This document shows positions 42,222 through 53,830 of a stretch of DNA of 64,000 nt, one piece after another. The notes beneath the pieces were generated by a model. The model worked only from the letters and a program-made list of their open reading frames with translations. It was not told the DNA's origin and made no database searches. The stretch is from Lactifluus volemus. Its lineage: Eukaryota > Basidiomycota > Agaricomycetes > Russulales > Russulaceae. Within the stretch, counting starts at the first letter, position 1; every line of letters begins with the position of its first letter. The position numbers and the translations under genes are program-made. The stretch lies in the NCBI GenBank assembly GCA_022376515.1, contig WTXI01000207.1, positions 1-64,000 of the forward strand, given 5' to 3'.

Positions 42222-42800
42222 ATGGCACTTTCCAAATACCCTACCGAGCAATTCCTGTCATCCCATTTCCTTATCTGTGGTGGCTCCATTCTGTTCGCAT
42301 CAACCCAAGCCCCGCTACAAGTTTGCCTCCTGCACCATAACGTGCGTGACGAATGGTTACTCCCCAAGGGCCGCAAAGACCGCGGCGAGGGTGTGCCAAC
42401 GACGGCGGCACGAGAGACGTTCGAGGAGACGGGGTATCCGTGCCGGTTACTCCCGCTAGACCTAGTCACGCGGGCACCCGCCGCCGGTTCGCAGACGAAG
42501 GACACGGTGACGCCCGTTCAGGGGAGCGAAGAGCCGTTCATGCTCACGCTACGTCGTACCGAGGACGGTGGCGTCAAGTTCATCTGGTGGTTCGTCACCG
42601 TGCGCACAGGCGAGGATAAACTCGAGGGCACACAGACTGCCGTGGAGAGTTTCGATAGTAGGTTCTTCCCAGTGGAGGAAGCCCTCCGAATCGCTACGTT
42701 CCAGACAGACAGAGATGTGATCGCGCGGGCGGTCGAACTCGTCCGGGAGACGTATCCTGAGGCGAGAGCGGAGCAAGTGTCTCAACCCGCCGAGTCATAG
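42222..42800 (+). CDS. Nudix hydrolase, diphosphoinositol-polyphosphatase-like
   Basis: A single exon of 192 aa with a good start context (ACCATGG). The Nudix box is complete: G at about residue 50, then GRKDRGEGVPTTAARETFEETGYP, fitting GX5EX7REX2EEXG, with the metal-binding glutamates present. Nudix enzymes cleave nucleoside diphosphates linked to another group, with Mg2+ or Mn2+. The EWLLPKGRKDRGE context resembles fungal Aps1/DIPP-type proteins that act on diphosphoinositol phosphates and diadenosine polyphosphates; substrate remains inference. No signal peptide. It shares a short bidirectional promoter region with MED11. Confidence 0.85.
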   Translation: MALSKYPTEQFLSSHFLICGGSILFASTQAPLQVCLLHHNVRDEWLLPKGRKDRGEGVPTTAARETFEETGYPCRLLPLDLVTRAPAAGSQTKDTVTPVQGSEEPFMLTLRRTEDGGVKFIWWFVTVRTGEDKLEGTQTAVESFDSRFFPVEEALRIATFQTDRDVIARAVELVRETYPEARAEQVSQPAES

Positions 42801-43587
42801 CCCCCGCGAATTTTTAGGTCACCCCCCCCTTGGGTCGTGAGCCGAGCGTACTTATTTGTATCACCTTCATTCTCCGTGCTTTCTAATGGTCAAGAAAAAA
42901 CTTTTTGGTCTTTATTTGGGGTTCGCACCGGATACAAGTACGGTAGCAGTAGGGTTGTATAGTCATGTCCGAGTCGTGCCGCCGTCGCTCTTGTGACCTT
43001 CGGGGCTTCGGTCCGACTTTATCACTGCCTCGCCAGCCCAAAGAACTCTCTTGAAACCACGAAAAAGGACATGACCGTGTTTAATTATGGATGAGGGCAC
43101 CACGAATAGATCCAACCATGGGCTAGAACTGCGGATCTCGACCTGTGCACATTTCTTTTCTCATGGCTTGGCGGCGGCAAAATAACTAACATATCTATTT
43201 CCGCCGTCGCCAGCAAACCTAGCAAAGTTACTACTGTAGCCCTGTGTTCCTTTCACCATCTCTCACATAATGCGGGGTCCTCCCCAACGTCCCGCATAGC
43301 AATCACCGCTTTCTCAGGGTCCAGCTCTATCTCATACACCAAATTCCAGAAATGGACACCGCGACAGTGCGAAATGACGCGCTAGGGCCGCAGAAGGAGG
43401 AGAGCTAACAACGTGGTGACGTAATGTATCTGGGGGAGTCAAAGTGGAAATTGCAAGCTTGATGTGAATGTCTCCACTAGTTGCATCAACGTCATGAATG
43501 GCGTCAGCTAACGGCTAACTAGTATCGAGACTGACCTGCACCAATCTGGTCGCGAGACTGAAATTTCAGAAACGCGCAAAAAACAGG
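42801..43587. other. Intergenic with a gene relic
   Basis: Only a coding relic at 43160-43410 (listed separately) is seen. Confidence 0.5.
43160..43410 (-). pseudogene. Unidentified gene relic
   Basis: On the minus strand a frame reads GVHFWNLVYEIELDPEKAVI, then MRDVGEDPALCERW, a TGA where Trp is likely, and KEHRATVVTLLGLL. It looks like coding sequence with a nonsense change, cut at both ends. I cannot name the family with confidence. Confidence 0.4.
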
Positions 43588-44758
43588 CCTAGTAGGATGG
43601 GGTAACGCGATGCATGCCTTGCCAAACGAAACGTACGCCCTTCAATCGAATCGTTATAACCTTTTTCGGGAGCCTAGTAGTATCCATTCGTGCGCGCGTA
43701 CTCACTCAAAGCCTCTCTTTCTACCCATCGGCCAGTTACGTGTTTGAGAATAATACTTGGGACAAGGCTGTGTCCGGCGACATTTCCAGTGTCAACGACA
43801 AGCGGCGGATACCCGCACGCGGCGCGTACCAGTTCTTTGTTGCCACATCTATTCCGTGCGCCACCTCGTTCAACTCCAAAGTGCAGGCCCGATTGCCGGA
43901 GAAGCTTTTCGATTATCTGCAGATGTGCGCCTGCGGTCGTTCCTGAGTTCTTCAAGGAAGTATGCGCTAACCGTACCATCATCGATTGCAAGAAGGTGAA
44001 CGCCACGCTATTGGACACACCTGCCACGACAATAGTTCAGACGTGGATCGACAAGCTTGAGCGAACGGAGGATCGCTGCGTCGAAGTCAGAGAACATTCA
44101 GGACAGATCTTTGATTTCTAGTTTGCTCTCTATCTGTTAATTCTCATATAATCGAGTCTGATCATGACCTGGCTCGAAAGTTTATTCGGCGACTCGAAAT
44201 GATTACTCGACATATGGCCCTCTCTCGTCACATCACCGATTTCTCCAGGTCACCCCTCATCACCGCCGCACTTGCAGAAAATGCACAAATCATACACCCT
44301 GCGTTTTCCCACTCAACATCGTCAGCTTTCACTCCCTCCTCTGGCCCTGGCCACCTCTCTGGCCTGCTTGCGTTACACATCCGGAGACTACCTCGAGCGC
44401 TGCAAGAATCTTGCCAGTTGGTCCGCAGGCTACATGGGCCTCAATGAATTCCCTGAGCTATCAGACCGGTTCTCCCCTCCGGCCATGTCCAGCAGCCAGG
44501 AAACGCACTACATGAAGAGTATCGTGCTCACTTCTTCCCTGAGATCGATGACATTGTCACACGCGTGCGTGAGGTGCGCGCCTCACTCTTGCCGATAATG
44601 AAGCTCACGCGCGTGTACGTGCTGACGAATGGGCGACCGTGGTGGCTCAAATACGCCCTTCCTGCGTTGTTTGGAATTAGTTCTCTAGCTTGACATCTGA
44701 TGTGGTGATACATCGCGCTGCGCAGAGTTTAGATTGGTACAAGACCCGCCCTTGGTAA
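43588..44758 (+). pseudogene. O-fucosyltransferase-like gene, copy 1 (dead)
   Basis: Parts of exons 2-6 of the family are recognisable in order: a damaged exon 2 (near 43588, with a stop), SYVFENNTWDKA (43733), VVPEFFKEVCANRTIIDC (near 43935), RCVEVREHSGQIFDF, then SGDYLERCKNLASWSAGY (44375) in shifted frame, and the end TSDVVIHRAAQSLDWYKTRPW before TAA at 44756. Exon 1 with the membrane anchor is absent, and at least three frame breaks and a deletion in the catalytic half are present. Paralogues at 45791 and 52020 are intact. Confidence 0.8.
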
Positions 44759-45790
44759 ATCTAGGATGTATTCAGCCTATGGTGTAGATGAGAGGGCAGG
44801 GCAGAGATTGAGAGTGGTCAGCCGCTTCTCTACGTATTGGCGGTGCTGAAGACAAATTCATATCGACGATGGAGAGCCTACGCCGCAGAGCCCGGCTCTA
44901 ATGCGAGAATCCTACGCGTTGCTGTTGGACTTGGAGGCTGCAAGGGGTGATGGGTTACCGTGGGTAACGACAAAGATTCAAGTTGCCGATAACATAGCGA
45001 TTAGTCAGCTAAAACAAAACGGCATATGCACCCATCAATCAGATCGTTATTCTGCTCCTGCGATTACCCAACACACAATCACTGGATCTCAGTACGCATC
45101 AACTCGCGCAAGGGGACTCTCTCCAATCTCTGTGCCCGAGTTGACAACTCGGACAACTCGGACTGGACCGCACCGGACGGCGGCAACACTAAATTCTGCT
45201 AGCCGATGCTCGGCTAATGTTAGCTAAGTTAGCACTGGCTAGCGTCGGCTAGCAAGAACAGTTTTCCTGTTGATATTGACGGTCATGTCACCAACTGACT
45301 GAACCTTCATTCGTGTGCTCTCGTGCGCATGTATCAGTCGACGAATTGGGCACACTGATGCTCCGTTACTGTATCGTTCCGTGATGCACTGGCAAGTCCT
45401 CGGCTATACGGGCGCTTATAGTCCGTGCTTCGCGGCGTTGATACGCATCACGAAGCGTTTTGTTTTGTCGCGCATGGCTTGGCGCATGGTGACCAGTCAT
45501 TCACTTGAACTCGGGCGACTACTGTATCACACTCAGGCTGACACAAAATTCCAGAAAAAAAAATACCCCTCTTCATGCCAAATATCCTCAGAGAAGTTAC
45601 ATTCTCCCGCTTTCTCATATTGGACCGTTTGACAGGGTCCCTCTCCCGCTGAGCGCTGAGCAAGACATCGCCAAGACATCGCCAAGACGGGAGCGACGGG
45701 CCGAGTGGCTATTACCTTATGCAGTGCTACGTCATACACCCATGTGGAGGTGGCGCAACCTCCGGCGTCACCCTCACGTTAACAACATCC
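44759..45790. other. Intergenic
   Basis: No gene seen. Near 45137-45245 there are short direct and inverted words (ACAACTCGGACAACTCGG; GCTAGC repeats), and CAAGACATCGC is doubled near 45660. Confidence 0.5.
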
Positions 45791-47577
45791 ATGCTGCTGC
45801 GCACCAACCCAGTGACCTTCGACACCATTTTCCCCTACCCATACTCCCCCCGTCGGTTTCGTGGCCCGTTCTTTGGCCTTATTGCCCTTGGAGCTATTCT
45901 TGTCCTCTTCCGACTCAGTGACCTTCACGTTTCTATCTCAAATGACTGGCTCGTCCTGTTTCAGGACCTCCTTAAGCCCGATGGCGGCTGGCTCCCACCG
46001 CGCTTCTTTGACTGGCACGAACTGGAGAAACAGCTGCCTCAACTCGATCTCGACTTGCCCTACCCTCAAGGCCGGGAGGGCCGGTACATACGCTTTTCAA
46101 ATCATGTCTGGGGTGCGTTTCGCCCCTTGGGCATCAGACCTTGTCACGAGACCCAGCTGAAACCCTTCAACAAAAGGCCTAGGATGGGGAAACATCATGC
46201 AAGAGTTAGTGTTGAATGCACACCTCGCATATCTTACAAAACGAATGTACGCGTTGTTTTGTTGCGTTGGTCCAGGCGCCTATTGATTTTTTCATGCACT
46301 CTCACCATTTTTTTTGGGCTTCTCTGAACAGTTACGTATTTGAGGATTATACGTGGTCCAAGAAAGCCGGGGACTTTTCTCGCTTCAACTCTAAGTGGAT
46401 CCCTGCGCGCGTGCCCTTGACCGCGTTACTCTCTGGTGCGCCGTATGCCCCACGTGAATTGGACCTCCCTCATCTTTGTTTCCTGACTAGGACCGGTCGC
46501 CGGAGATCCCTTTCCTTCATCCGCAGATGCCTCACCTGCGGTCATCCCTGAGTTCTTCAATGCAGTATGCTCTAACCGGACGATCATCAATAGCACAGAG
46601 GTCAACGCGGCGCTATCGGGTGCATCTGCTACGAGCATAGTACAGGCGTGGATTGACAAACTCGAGCAGACGGATGATCGTTGCGTTGAGATTAAGGAGT
46701 ATTCAGGGCAGATTTTCGATTTCTAGTATGTTCACCCCTGTCACTTCCTTGCCGTATCATCGGGTCTGACTGAGCCACATAGCTTGTTCGGTGACTCAAA
46801 AAGGTTGCTCGATATTTGGCCCTCGCTCGCCACATCACCTATCCTGACACATTTTTCCTGGTCACCACTCATCACTTCCGCACTCGCGACGAACTCACAT
46901 ATCATTCATCCCGCACTTACGAATAGTACCCCGTCTGATTTTATACCCTCCTCTTCCCCTGCCACCCTCTCAGGCTTGCTTTCGCTACACATCCGGCGCG
47001 GGGACTACCTTGGGCATTGCAAAGGCCTTGCCAACTGGTCTTCACACTTCTCCGGCTTCAATGAGTTCCCTGAACTACCAGACCGATTTTTCCCTCCAGA
47101 TGTGTCTAGCTGGGGAAACGCATCATCTGAAGAACACGCGCGTTACCGTGCCCACTGCTTCCCCGAGATAGAGCAAATCGTCGCACGCGTGCGCGAGGTG
47201 CGGACGTCGCTCCTGCCAACAACAACGCTTTCGCGCGTGTACGTGCTGACGAATGGCCGGCCGTGGTGGCTTCAACAGTTGAAAGATGCCCTACTAGAAG
47301 ACGCACAGAAAGAGGGCCTAGATGAATGGGAACACATTACGACGACGCGGGACTTGGATTTAACCGGCCAGCAGCGGCACAATTCACAGGCGGTGGACAT
47401 GGCCATTGCTCAGCGGTCGGAGGTCTTCCTCGGTAACGGGGTGCGTGGTTGTTCTTTTCCGGTCATCGGGGTTTATAATGTGTTGATCGTCTCGTTCAGT
47501 TCTCGAGCTTGACATCTAATGTGGTTATGCTGCGCGCTGCCCAGGGCATTGACTGGAACAAGACACGTTTCTGGTAA
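45791..47577 (+). CDS. O-fucosyltransferase-like type II membrane glycosyltransferase, copy 2
   Basis: Six exons: 45791-46112, 46177-46246, 46332-46435, 46491-46725, 46783-47440, 47500-47577, 488 aa. A single membrane segment (FFGLIALGAILVLF, residues about 28-41) follows a short cytosolic tail, so the enzyme part should face the Golgi lumen. The catalytic region has GWGNIMQELVLNAHLAYL, YVFEDYTW and the donor-binding type motif LSLHIRRGDYLGHC, then QAVDMAIAQRSEVFLGNG near the C terminus. This HIRRGDY plus QRSEVFLGN pattern is that of basidiomycete GDP-fucose O-fucosyltransferase-like proteins; acceptor unknown. ATG 45791 (MLLR) matches copy 3, so an upstream in-frame ATG at 45719 is not used. 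All junctions are in frame. Confidence 0.85.
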
Positions 47578-50027
47578 AACGATTCTCTTTCAAGAGGATA
47601 AACCGTCACCCATTCTGCACGCATCGCGCGCCAAAAAATTATACATATTAAGCGCATGGACGAACATTAATTTAGAAGGAACGGAGATCCCGTTGATCTA
47701 CGACATCACGATTCATAGGACGTGCTTTGGACATTGATACCTACCTGTGATGATACGTTGACTACCGATACATTTATTCTTCCGTTTTTATTTTCTTCAG
47801 GGACAGATATAGACATACGCATAGACATATGCAGATGCATCCGCGAAGATCATCACTTCGGAGGATGCCGATATGCTGCACATGTACAATTGACTCCGAC
47901 TCATAACAATTTGTTGCTTATTTTGTAGTCTGTTCAGTTCACTTCAAGATGCTTATCCTCAGCTCTAAGCCCCCAGAGTACCGATTTTCCATAGTTAGAT
48001 ATGAAGCATTGAATCAATATTTAGTTAGTACGATCCAGTTATGCGTGATGGTGGCGACGTCAAGGTTTGTTCTCACGTCAGATAATGTCTGTAGGCCACA
48101 AAGGCTCGTCATGGATTAAGAACATGGCGGGTCGCACCGTATGTCAACCGTGAGTAATACTGTAATTGAATTGACGGTCTAGTCCACGTTTGAATATCGA
48201 ATAGCTGCCACATGGCATTTTGTTCGAACGCCGCTAGCACTAACTTGAGCGCGACTCGGAATCAGTGGTATGACGAGATGTAATCCCAATCAAAATCAAT
48301 GTAGACCGTGCTCTGGGTGAACCAGTAAAGTAGCAGCAGCTTCTGACCCCACTTTGGACGTTCTTTACACTAGAAAGAAGGTCTGCGGGGTTCGTTCGTG
48401 AGCGAAACGACATAGGGCCCCGGCGTGCTGAAGGTGCGTTTCCACCTAGGCGAAATGAACCCTAGTATGTGCCAGATTGAAACGAGATAGCTCAGCTCGC
48501 GCTCGCTCCAACGCTCTTCTACTCGAGTGGCCAATTTAACCACTCAGGTTGACATTATTATGAGAACGTTGAGAACGTCTGTTTGCTCTCTCTCTTTTCC
48601 CATCCCTCGACTTTCGATTCCGAGTCCTCGTCGTTCCCACTAAATGAAAAAGGAAGTAACTTGAAGGCGTGGTCCATTGAACAAAATGCCATTTTAACGC
48701 ATGGTACACAAACTTCAAGATTGACGATGATGCTATCGTTGACATCCTCTGAGTCGATTAACAAATGCGCTCACGCCCTACGCCTAGTAAGTGTTTTCTT
48801 TCCTCTCATCATACATTCAATGGTGTTGATCTCAAGTTCAGAGACCCCACTAGTGGGTCCAAACCGCAGAGAATCGTATGCAGATACCTGTTCGAAATGG
48901 TTTTGTTATTCATCACGACCGATGTCGGATGTTCGGTGTGTCACACGGGGGTGGACATAAACGAGTGCATTTAACAAGGCTTCAGAACCACTAACGATAA
49001 AAGGGTGTTGCTATACTGTCCAATGAATGGCTGTTTTCCAGGTCATCCATGAGGCCTGCATGGGGGACCATGAGGTCATATCGCCGAAACACTAGCCTTG
49101 TTCAACGAAGATCGCATCATTCAAACGTTGCCGCGGAGATAAAAAATACCTTATCGGTGTTCAATGTACGTTCAATCAATTCTGAGCCTGAGAACGACAT
49201 CGAAATCAGTTCCTAAGCCAAAATCGGCATGGTCGCTTGCCGGTGAATATCAAATACCGTATCCTGTTATAGATGCTATGGATAGTCAGCGACTCACAGA
49301 GTTCATGGTTTAATTGGGACGGTCCCAATACCCGGCCATGACTCAGAATCCTTGTATGAGCGTACTATGACGGAATGTCATATCCCAGTGTCACGAACTG
49401 AATTAGCCACTGGCACAGACCTTTCTCGAATTAGTGGCATCTATTTAGCTGTCTTCCAGTGGGGCATACCACTGACACGGCAAGCTAACACGTCCAAAAC
49501 GGGTTCACCGCGGCCAGAAGTTCAGAACTGACAGAACATCATGATTACCGTGTCAAGACTGCGCTGTTTTGGGGGTGCAGAGACATCGCTTATCGTAAGG
49601 TGTTCTCCACGAAGTGGACGTGCGACCGATGAGTTATTACAGCAGTTAGTTTACTAGTACACCCGGTACAAGCACTAGTTCAATCAACCATGTGGTCCAT
49701 GTGGCCCGACGCAGTATTCTCAGGCTATACAATAAGTGACAGATAGAGCCCGCTATTTCGCCCAACAGAGGGGCCACGCTAATCGGAGAAAGGTTTGGCT
49801 CGTTGGTCGTTCAAAGGCATCAGATTGGGTTAGGATTGTTTCCACGAAATGGACGTAGTAGTACCCACGATTGAAACGGGATTACTAGTACGCAGAATGT
49901 CAGCGCTCGGAACTGAATGGCAGTGGTATCGTATAAATGAGCGACGTTACTTCACAGTTGTTCCATCCACTCGTGGCTCATTTTGCCTTCCTTTACTTGA
50001 GTGACTCAGACCAACTTAACCACTGTC
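47578..50027. other. Intergenic, 3' flank duplicated in copy 3
   Basis: 47578-47880 matches 53831-54060 (for example CCAAAAAATTATACATAT and AGACATATGCAGATGCATCC), so the duplication of copies 2 and 3 includes their 3' flanks. Beyond 48130 nothing is recognised. A block at 48520-48600 resembles the start of the small gene at 50028 in a broken frame. Confidence 0.5.
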
Positions 50028-50244
50028 ATGCTCGTGCGAACCTTGGTTGTTCTCTCATTCTCTGTCCTCGTCCTCACGATGCCGCTGAATCAGCACCAAG
50101 TGAAGCGAGGTACGTTCTATTCGAACGCCATTCTAGAGGGTCTGACTGATTTTTACAGCTCAGGCCTTTGACGCTGTCGTTGCTATCGACGTTAACGCTG
50201 CCGGTGTTCACGTCCTTGATAGTGGCACCGAAGTTGATCCGTGA
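50028..50244 (+). CDS. Small secreted peptide candidate
   Basis: Exons 50028-50109 and 50159-50244 with a 49-nt intron (GTACGT...TTTACAG) give 55 aa. A hydrophobic leader (MLVRTLVVLSFSVLVLTM) is followed by HQVKR, a Kex2-like site, and then AQAFDAVVAIDV and a short acidic end. There is no cysteine and no CaaX end, so a lipid pheromone is unlikely. No family is known to me; the model rests on the leader plus splice consistency. Confidence 0.35.
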
Positions 50245-51248
50245 TGGTATTGACATCTTTCACTTTACATTCCATGTGCTAATCAGTTCCTAGTTTCAAC
50301 CCTCAGAGAAGCGTAGACCATTGCCTGGTCGAAACGCACATAAAATTGTCATTTTATCACCACTCATCCTAGGCGACGTTGGGTGTAGTTGAAATTGTTT
50401 TCGCTGTCCTTCCAGTAGTAGTTTCTTCGAGCTCTGTCTTTCCTTTATCCCTGATACCCTGTCCCCCTACTACTAGTAGTGGGGGACCAGCGACAGTCCT
50501 TTATCCACCCCAAATATTGTTAGAGATATCCTCTGCATTATGAGGTGAATACGCAGTTGTGGAGACCGTGTGGTAAGGTCTAGAAGACTATTCATGTTTG
50601 GTGAAGCTAGACCCAGGACCGTCAGGCCAGAAACAGAGCAAATAAGCCACCTATTTCGCCCACGTTGGAATGGGGATTAGGGACAGCGGGGTCAGGATGA
50701 TAGCGTGGGAAGCGTAGCGGACATTGTTCAGTTACCCGACGCTGAGATAAGCACAGACAACGCGGCTTTATCCCCCAACCAATACATCCTCGAGGCAGCC
50801 CCGACCCTCCAACGTCTTAGCAAGTTACGCCGTGTCTTGACCATGAAGTACCGCCACCAATTCAAGTCTCCCCGAGTACCAATTCTCCGAAAGATGCTCC
50901 CAGCTTGAATCAGAAATGGAGTAGCCACAAGCCTTCGCAGTTCCAACCATATTCGAAAGGCATTCGCGACCTTGACCAACGTTCTGGAAGCTGCGCAGAC
51001 ACCAGGAACGACACTACCAGGACTTTACTAGTCATTCAGCGCATCCATGTATTTAGTTCGTGGCTTGCCTGGTGGTATCGGAGCTCCCACACTCGATGTT
51101 GCCTGTGCGGTTGTGCGGCGATATTGTCTTTGCACACAGACAGGTACGCCATATCAAATCAACGAACGTAGGCACGCCTTGGAGTTAAAAAAAATAATGC
51201 TGAGGCCGTGGTTCAGAAAAATCTATACTTGTTAATACGGTGTAAGCA
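50245..51248. other. Intergenic with one inverted-repeat arm
   Basis: Contains the inverted repeat at 50669-50821. No gene seen. Confidence 0.5.
50669..50821 (+). repeat. Inverted repeat, left arm
   Basis: About 150 bp whose reverse complement is at 54256-54412 with roughly a dozen differences (shared: GACAGCGGGGTCAGGATGA, GAAGCGTAGCGGACATTGT). The arms enclose transferase copy 3 and the truncated LINE. Confidence 0.85.
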
Positions 51249-51263
51249 GCAATTCAAGCATTT

Positions 51264-51691
51264 TTTTTTTTTTATTTAAATCAGCATTTATATCCCGCAA
51301 CATGTGACTATGACAAAGACGCGGTCCCTATGGGTACAGGAATGGATCAGGCGGCGGGGGAGTGTGGGTGAGGTATAACGTTGGGCTGGACGGAAGGATG
51401 GCTGTTTTGGGGGCGGGGGAGGGAGTAGAGAGTGGGTACTATCTACAGTGAGAAGGTGTACAATCTATCTAAGGGGACATCATCCCGGGTTCCACGCTTC
51501 TCTCGGGGCTATGCAGGCGCGCGTCGCTTTCAGGAAGCGGGTCATGGCAGCACCACCCTCGGCTGTGCCTAGGAGAACGGGGAGGGAAATATCGCGGTCG
51601 ATCGGGCGGAGGATTTCTTGGCGGGCGTCTGTATATAGTGGGCAATGCGAGACCACATGGTCTACGGTCTGAAGGGGTTCCCCGCAGGGGG
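51264..51691 (-). mobile_element. 5'-truncated LINE fragment
   Basis: A T run at about 51261-51273 (poly(A) on the minus strand) and an exact 15-bp target duplication GCAATTCAAGCATTT (51249-51263 and 51692-51706) flank 428 bp. The insert holds the last 70 codons of a LINE ORF2 with a finger of type PPCGEPLQTVDHVVSHCPLY, a stop at 51480, and a 3' UTR. The finger differs from that of the 18183-25514 LINE, so it belongs to another family. Confidence 0.88.
51480..51691 (-). pseudogene. LINE ORF2 C-terminal fragment
   Basis: C-terminal zinc-knuckle region only (CGEPL...DHVVSHC) followed by TDARQEILRPIDRDIS; the RT is missing by 5' truncation at insertion. Confidence 0.85.
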
Positions 51692-51834
51692 GCAATTCAA
51701 GCATTTGTGACGTCTCAAAGTGGGTGGAGGAGACCCGGCCCGATGTTTGCCGGTGCCACGCGATACAGTCGCATCCCTCTCTACTAACTTACAACGTGAA
51801 CACAAACGGCCGACGTCGACCGCAGTGCGTTTGT

Positions 51835-52019
51835 GGCGTCCAATCATCATAAAAAGGCTGGGTGGTGTTATTATCTATGAGACATGGGATGACTGCTGGC
51901 TCGTCCCATATTGCGAAGCTGGGTTTCAGCTCGATCGGGAAGTTGTACCCCTAATTGCAGCAGGGGATGATATAAAATTTCCAGGGCCTCGCGACTAACT
52001 CGGAGCAACTTTGACTTAG
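51835..52019 (+). promoter_or_regulatory. Promoter region of transferase copy 3, conserved with copy 4
   Basis: It matches 60940-61130 closely, with the block CTGGCTCGTCCCAT and AAGCTGGGTTTCAGCTCGAT. A TATAAAA at 51971-51977 is 43-49 nt upstream of the ATG at 52020. In copy 4 the matching place reads ACATTAAA, so the TATA box is lost there. Confidence 0.6.
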
Positions 52020-53830
52020 ATGCTGCTCCGGTCGGTAACGTGGAGTCTTCCTGGCCAAGTCTCCCTCGAAAGGCTACATTCCTCTCCCATTCGTCCCCGC
52101 CCTTTCATTCCCCGTCGTTGTCGAAGATCTTTCTTTGGCTTGGTCATCCTTGGGACAATAGCTCTCTTATTTCACCTCGATAGCTCGAGCCAGGATGAAC
52201 TACTTGTCTTTTTGAAGGATCCTCCCAAGCCAGAAAGTGGCCAGAACCCTCCAAGCTTCTACGAATGGCACGATAGAGAGAAACGCTTGCCTCAGCATGA
52301 TCCCGACCTGCCATATCCACAGGGCAGGGAGGGTCGGTACATACGGTTTTCAAACCAAGTCTGGGGTGCGTTTCCCCAGTCTTCCTGTTTCAAATCGGTC
52401 TCGAGGCTGAATTGAACGAATCAAAGGTCTAGGATGGGGCAATGCGATGCAAGAGATGGTGTTGAACGCACACCTCGCCTACCTTGCTAAAAGAATGTAC
52501 GCCCCTCTTTTCAACATCATATTCGCGTTGCCCTCGCCCGGCCGGACGCGTATCTGTCTGTGCGCATGCACTCACACAACTTCGTTTGTTCTTCCCCTCG
52601 GGTAGTTACGTGTTTGAGAACTATACTTGGGACAAGACATCCGAAGACTTCTCAAACTACAATGGCAAGCCGATCCCCGCACGAGTGCCCTTAAGCGCGC
52701 TGCTCTCCGGTACGTCGCTTTTCCCATGTATATTACTCCCAATGCATTTTCACTCAGGCCCGGTTGCGGGAGATCCCTTTCCATCATCCGTGGACGCGCC
52801 ACCCGCGGTCGTTCCCGAGTTCTTCAATGAAGTATGCCCTAACCCCACTATAATCGATTCTACAGAAATCAACGGTGGGCTATCAGAACCTTCTGCTGCG
52901 ACGACACTACAGGCATGGATTGACAAACTAGAGAAGACTGAGGATCGCTGTGTTGAGATTAAAGAGCATTCAGGGCAGATCTTCGATTTATGGTGTGGAT
53001 CTCTCCTTGCTACCCCCTTCTCGTAACTGATCGGGCCGAAAAGGTTAATCGGGACTTCAAAACGGTTACTTGACATATGGCCTTCTCTCGTCACATCCCC
53101 AATCCTGACACACATTTCCTGGTCACCGCTCGTAACGGCTGCGCTTGCCGCAAACGCACCTATTATCCACCCCGCGCTTTCCAACGCCACTCCATCTGAT
53201 TTTGCCCCATCTTCTGCTCCTACACCCCTCTCAGGTTTACTCGCATTACACATCCGACGTGGAGACTACCTCGAGCACTGTAAAGATTTCGCCAATTGGT
53301 CAACACGTTTCATGGGCTTCAACGAGTTCCGTGGATTACCGGACCGGTTCCTCCCTCCGGCCGTCCACAGTCGGGGCCACGCACAGCCCGAAGAGCTTGC
53401 ACGGTACCGTGTGCACTGCTTCCCCGAGATCGATCAGATCGTCTCACGCGTGCGCGATGTGCGTGCCTCGCTCTTGCCTACGACGACACTCAGGCGGGTG
53501 TACATGCTGACGAACGGTCGGCCCGAGTGGCTTCAAGAGCTGAAGAACGTCCTTCAAGAGGATGCGCGGATGCAAGGCATGGACGAATGGGAGCATATAG
53601 GGACCAGCCGAGACTTGCAGCTGTCGCGCGAGCAGCAGCACAATCTGCAGGCGGTGGACATGGCCATTGCTCAGCGGTCGGAGGTCTTCCTCGGTAATGG
53701 GGTGCGTAGTTGTTGTCATCGGGATTGATAATGTATTGATCGTTGTTTTCAGTTCTCAAGCTTGACATCTAATGTGGTTATGCTGCGCGCTGCCCAGAGC
53801 ATGGACTGGAACAAGACACGCTTCTGGTAA
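52020..53830 (+). CDS. O-fucosyltransferase-like type II membrane glycosyltransferase, copy 3
   Basis: Six exons, 52020-52365, 52427-52496, 52606-52709, 52758-52992, 53044-53701 and 53753-53830, give 496 aa; exons 2-6 have exactly the same lengths as in copy 2. Membrane segment FFGLVILGTIALLF near residue 38, then FYEWHDREKRLPQHDPDLPY, GWGNAMQEMVLNAHLAYL, YVFENYTWDK, LLALHIRRGDYLEHC and AIAQRSEVFLGNG. The intron before exon 5 ends in GAAAAG, where copy 4 has GAATAG. It is followed by a convergent ankyrin NLR, the same order as copy 4 and the ankyrin gene at the right edge. Predicted Golgi sugar transferase with unknown acceptor. Confidence 0.85.
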
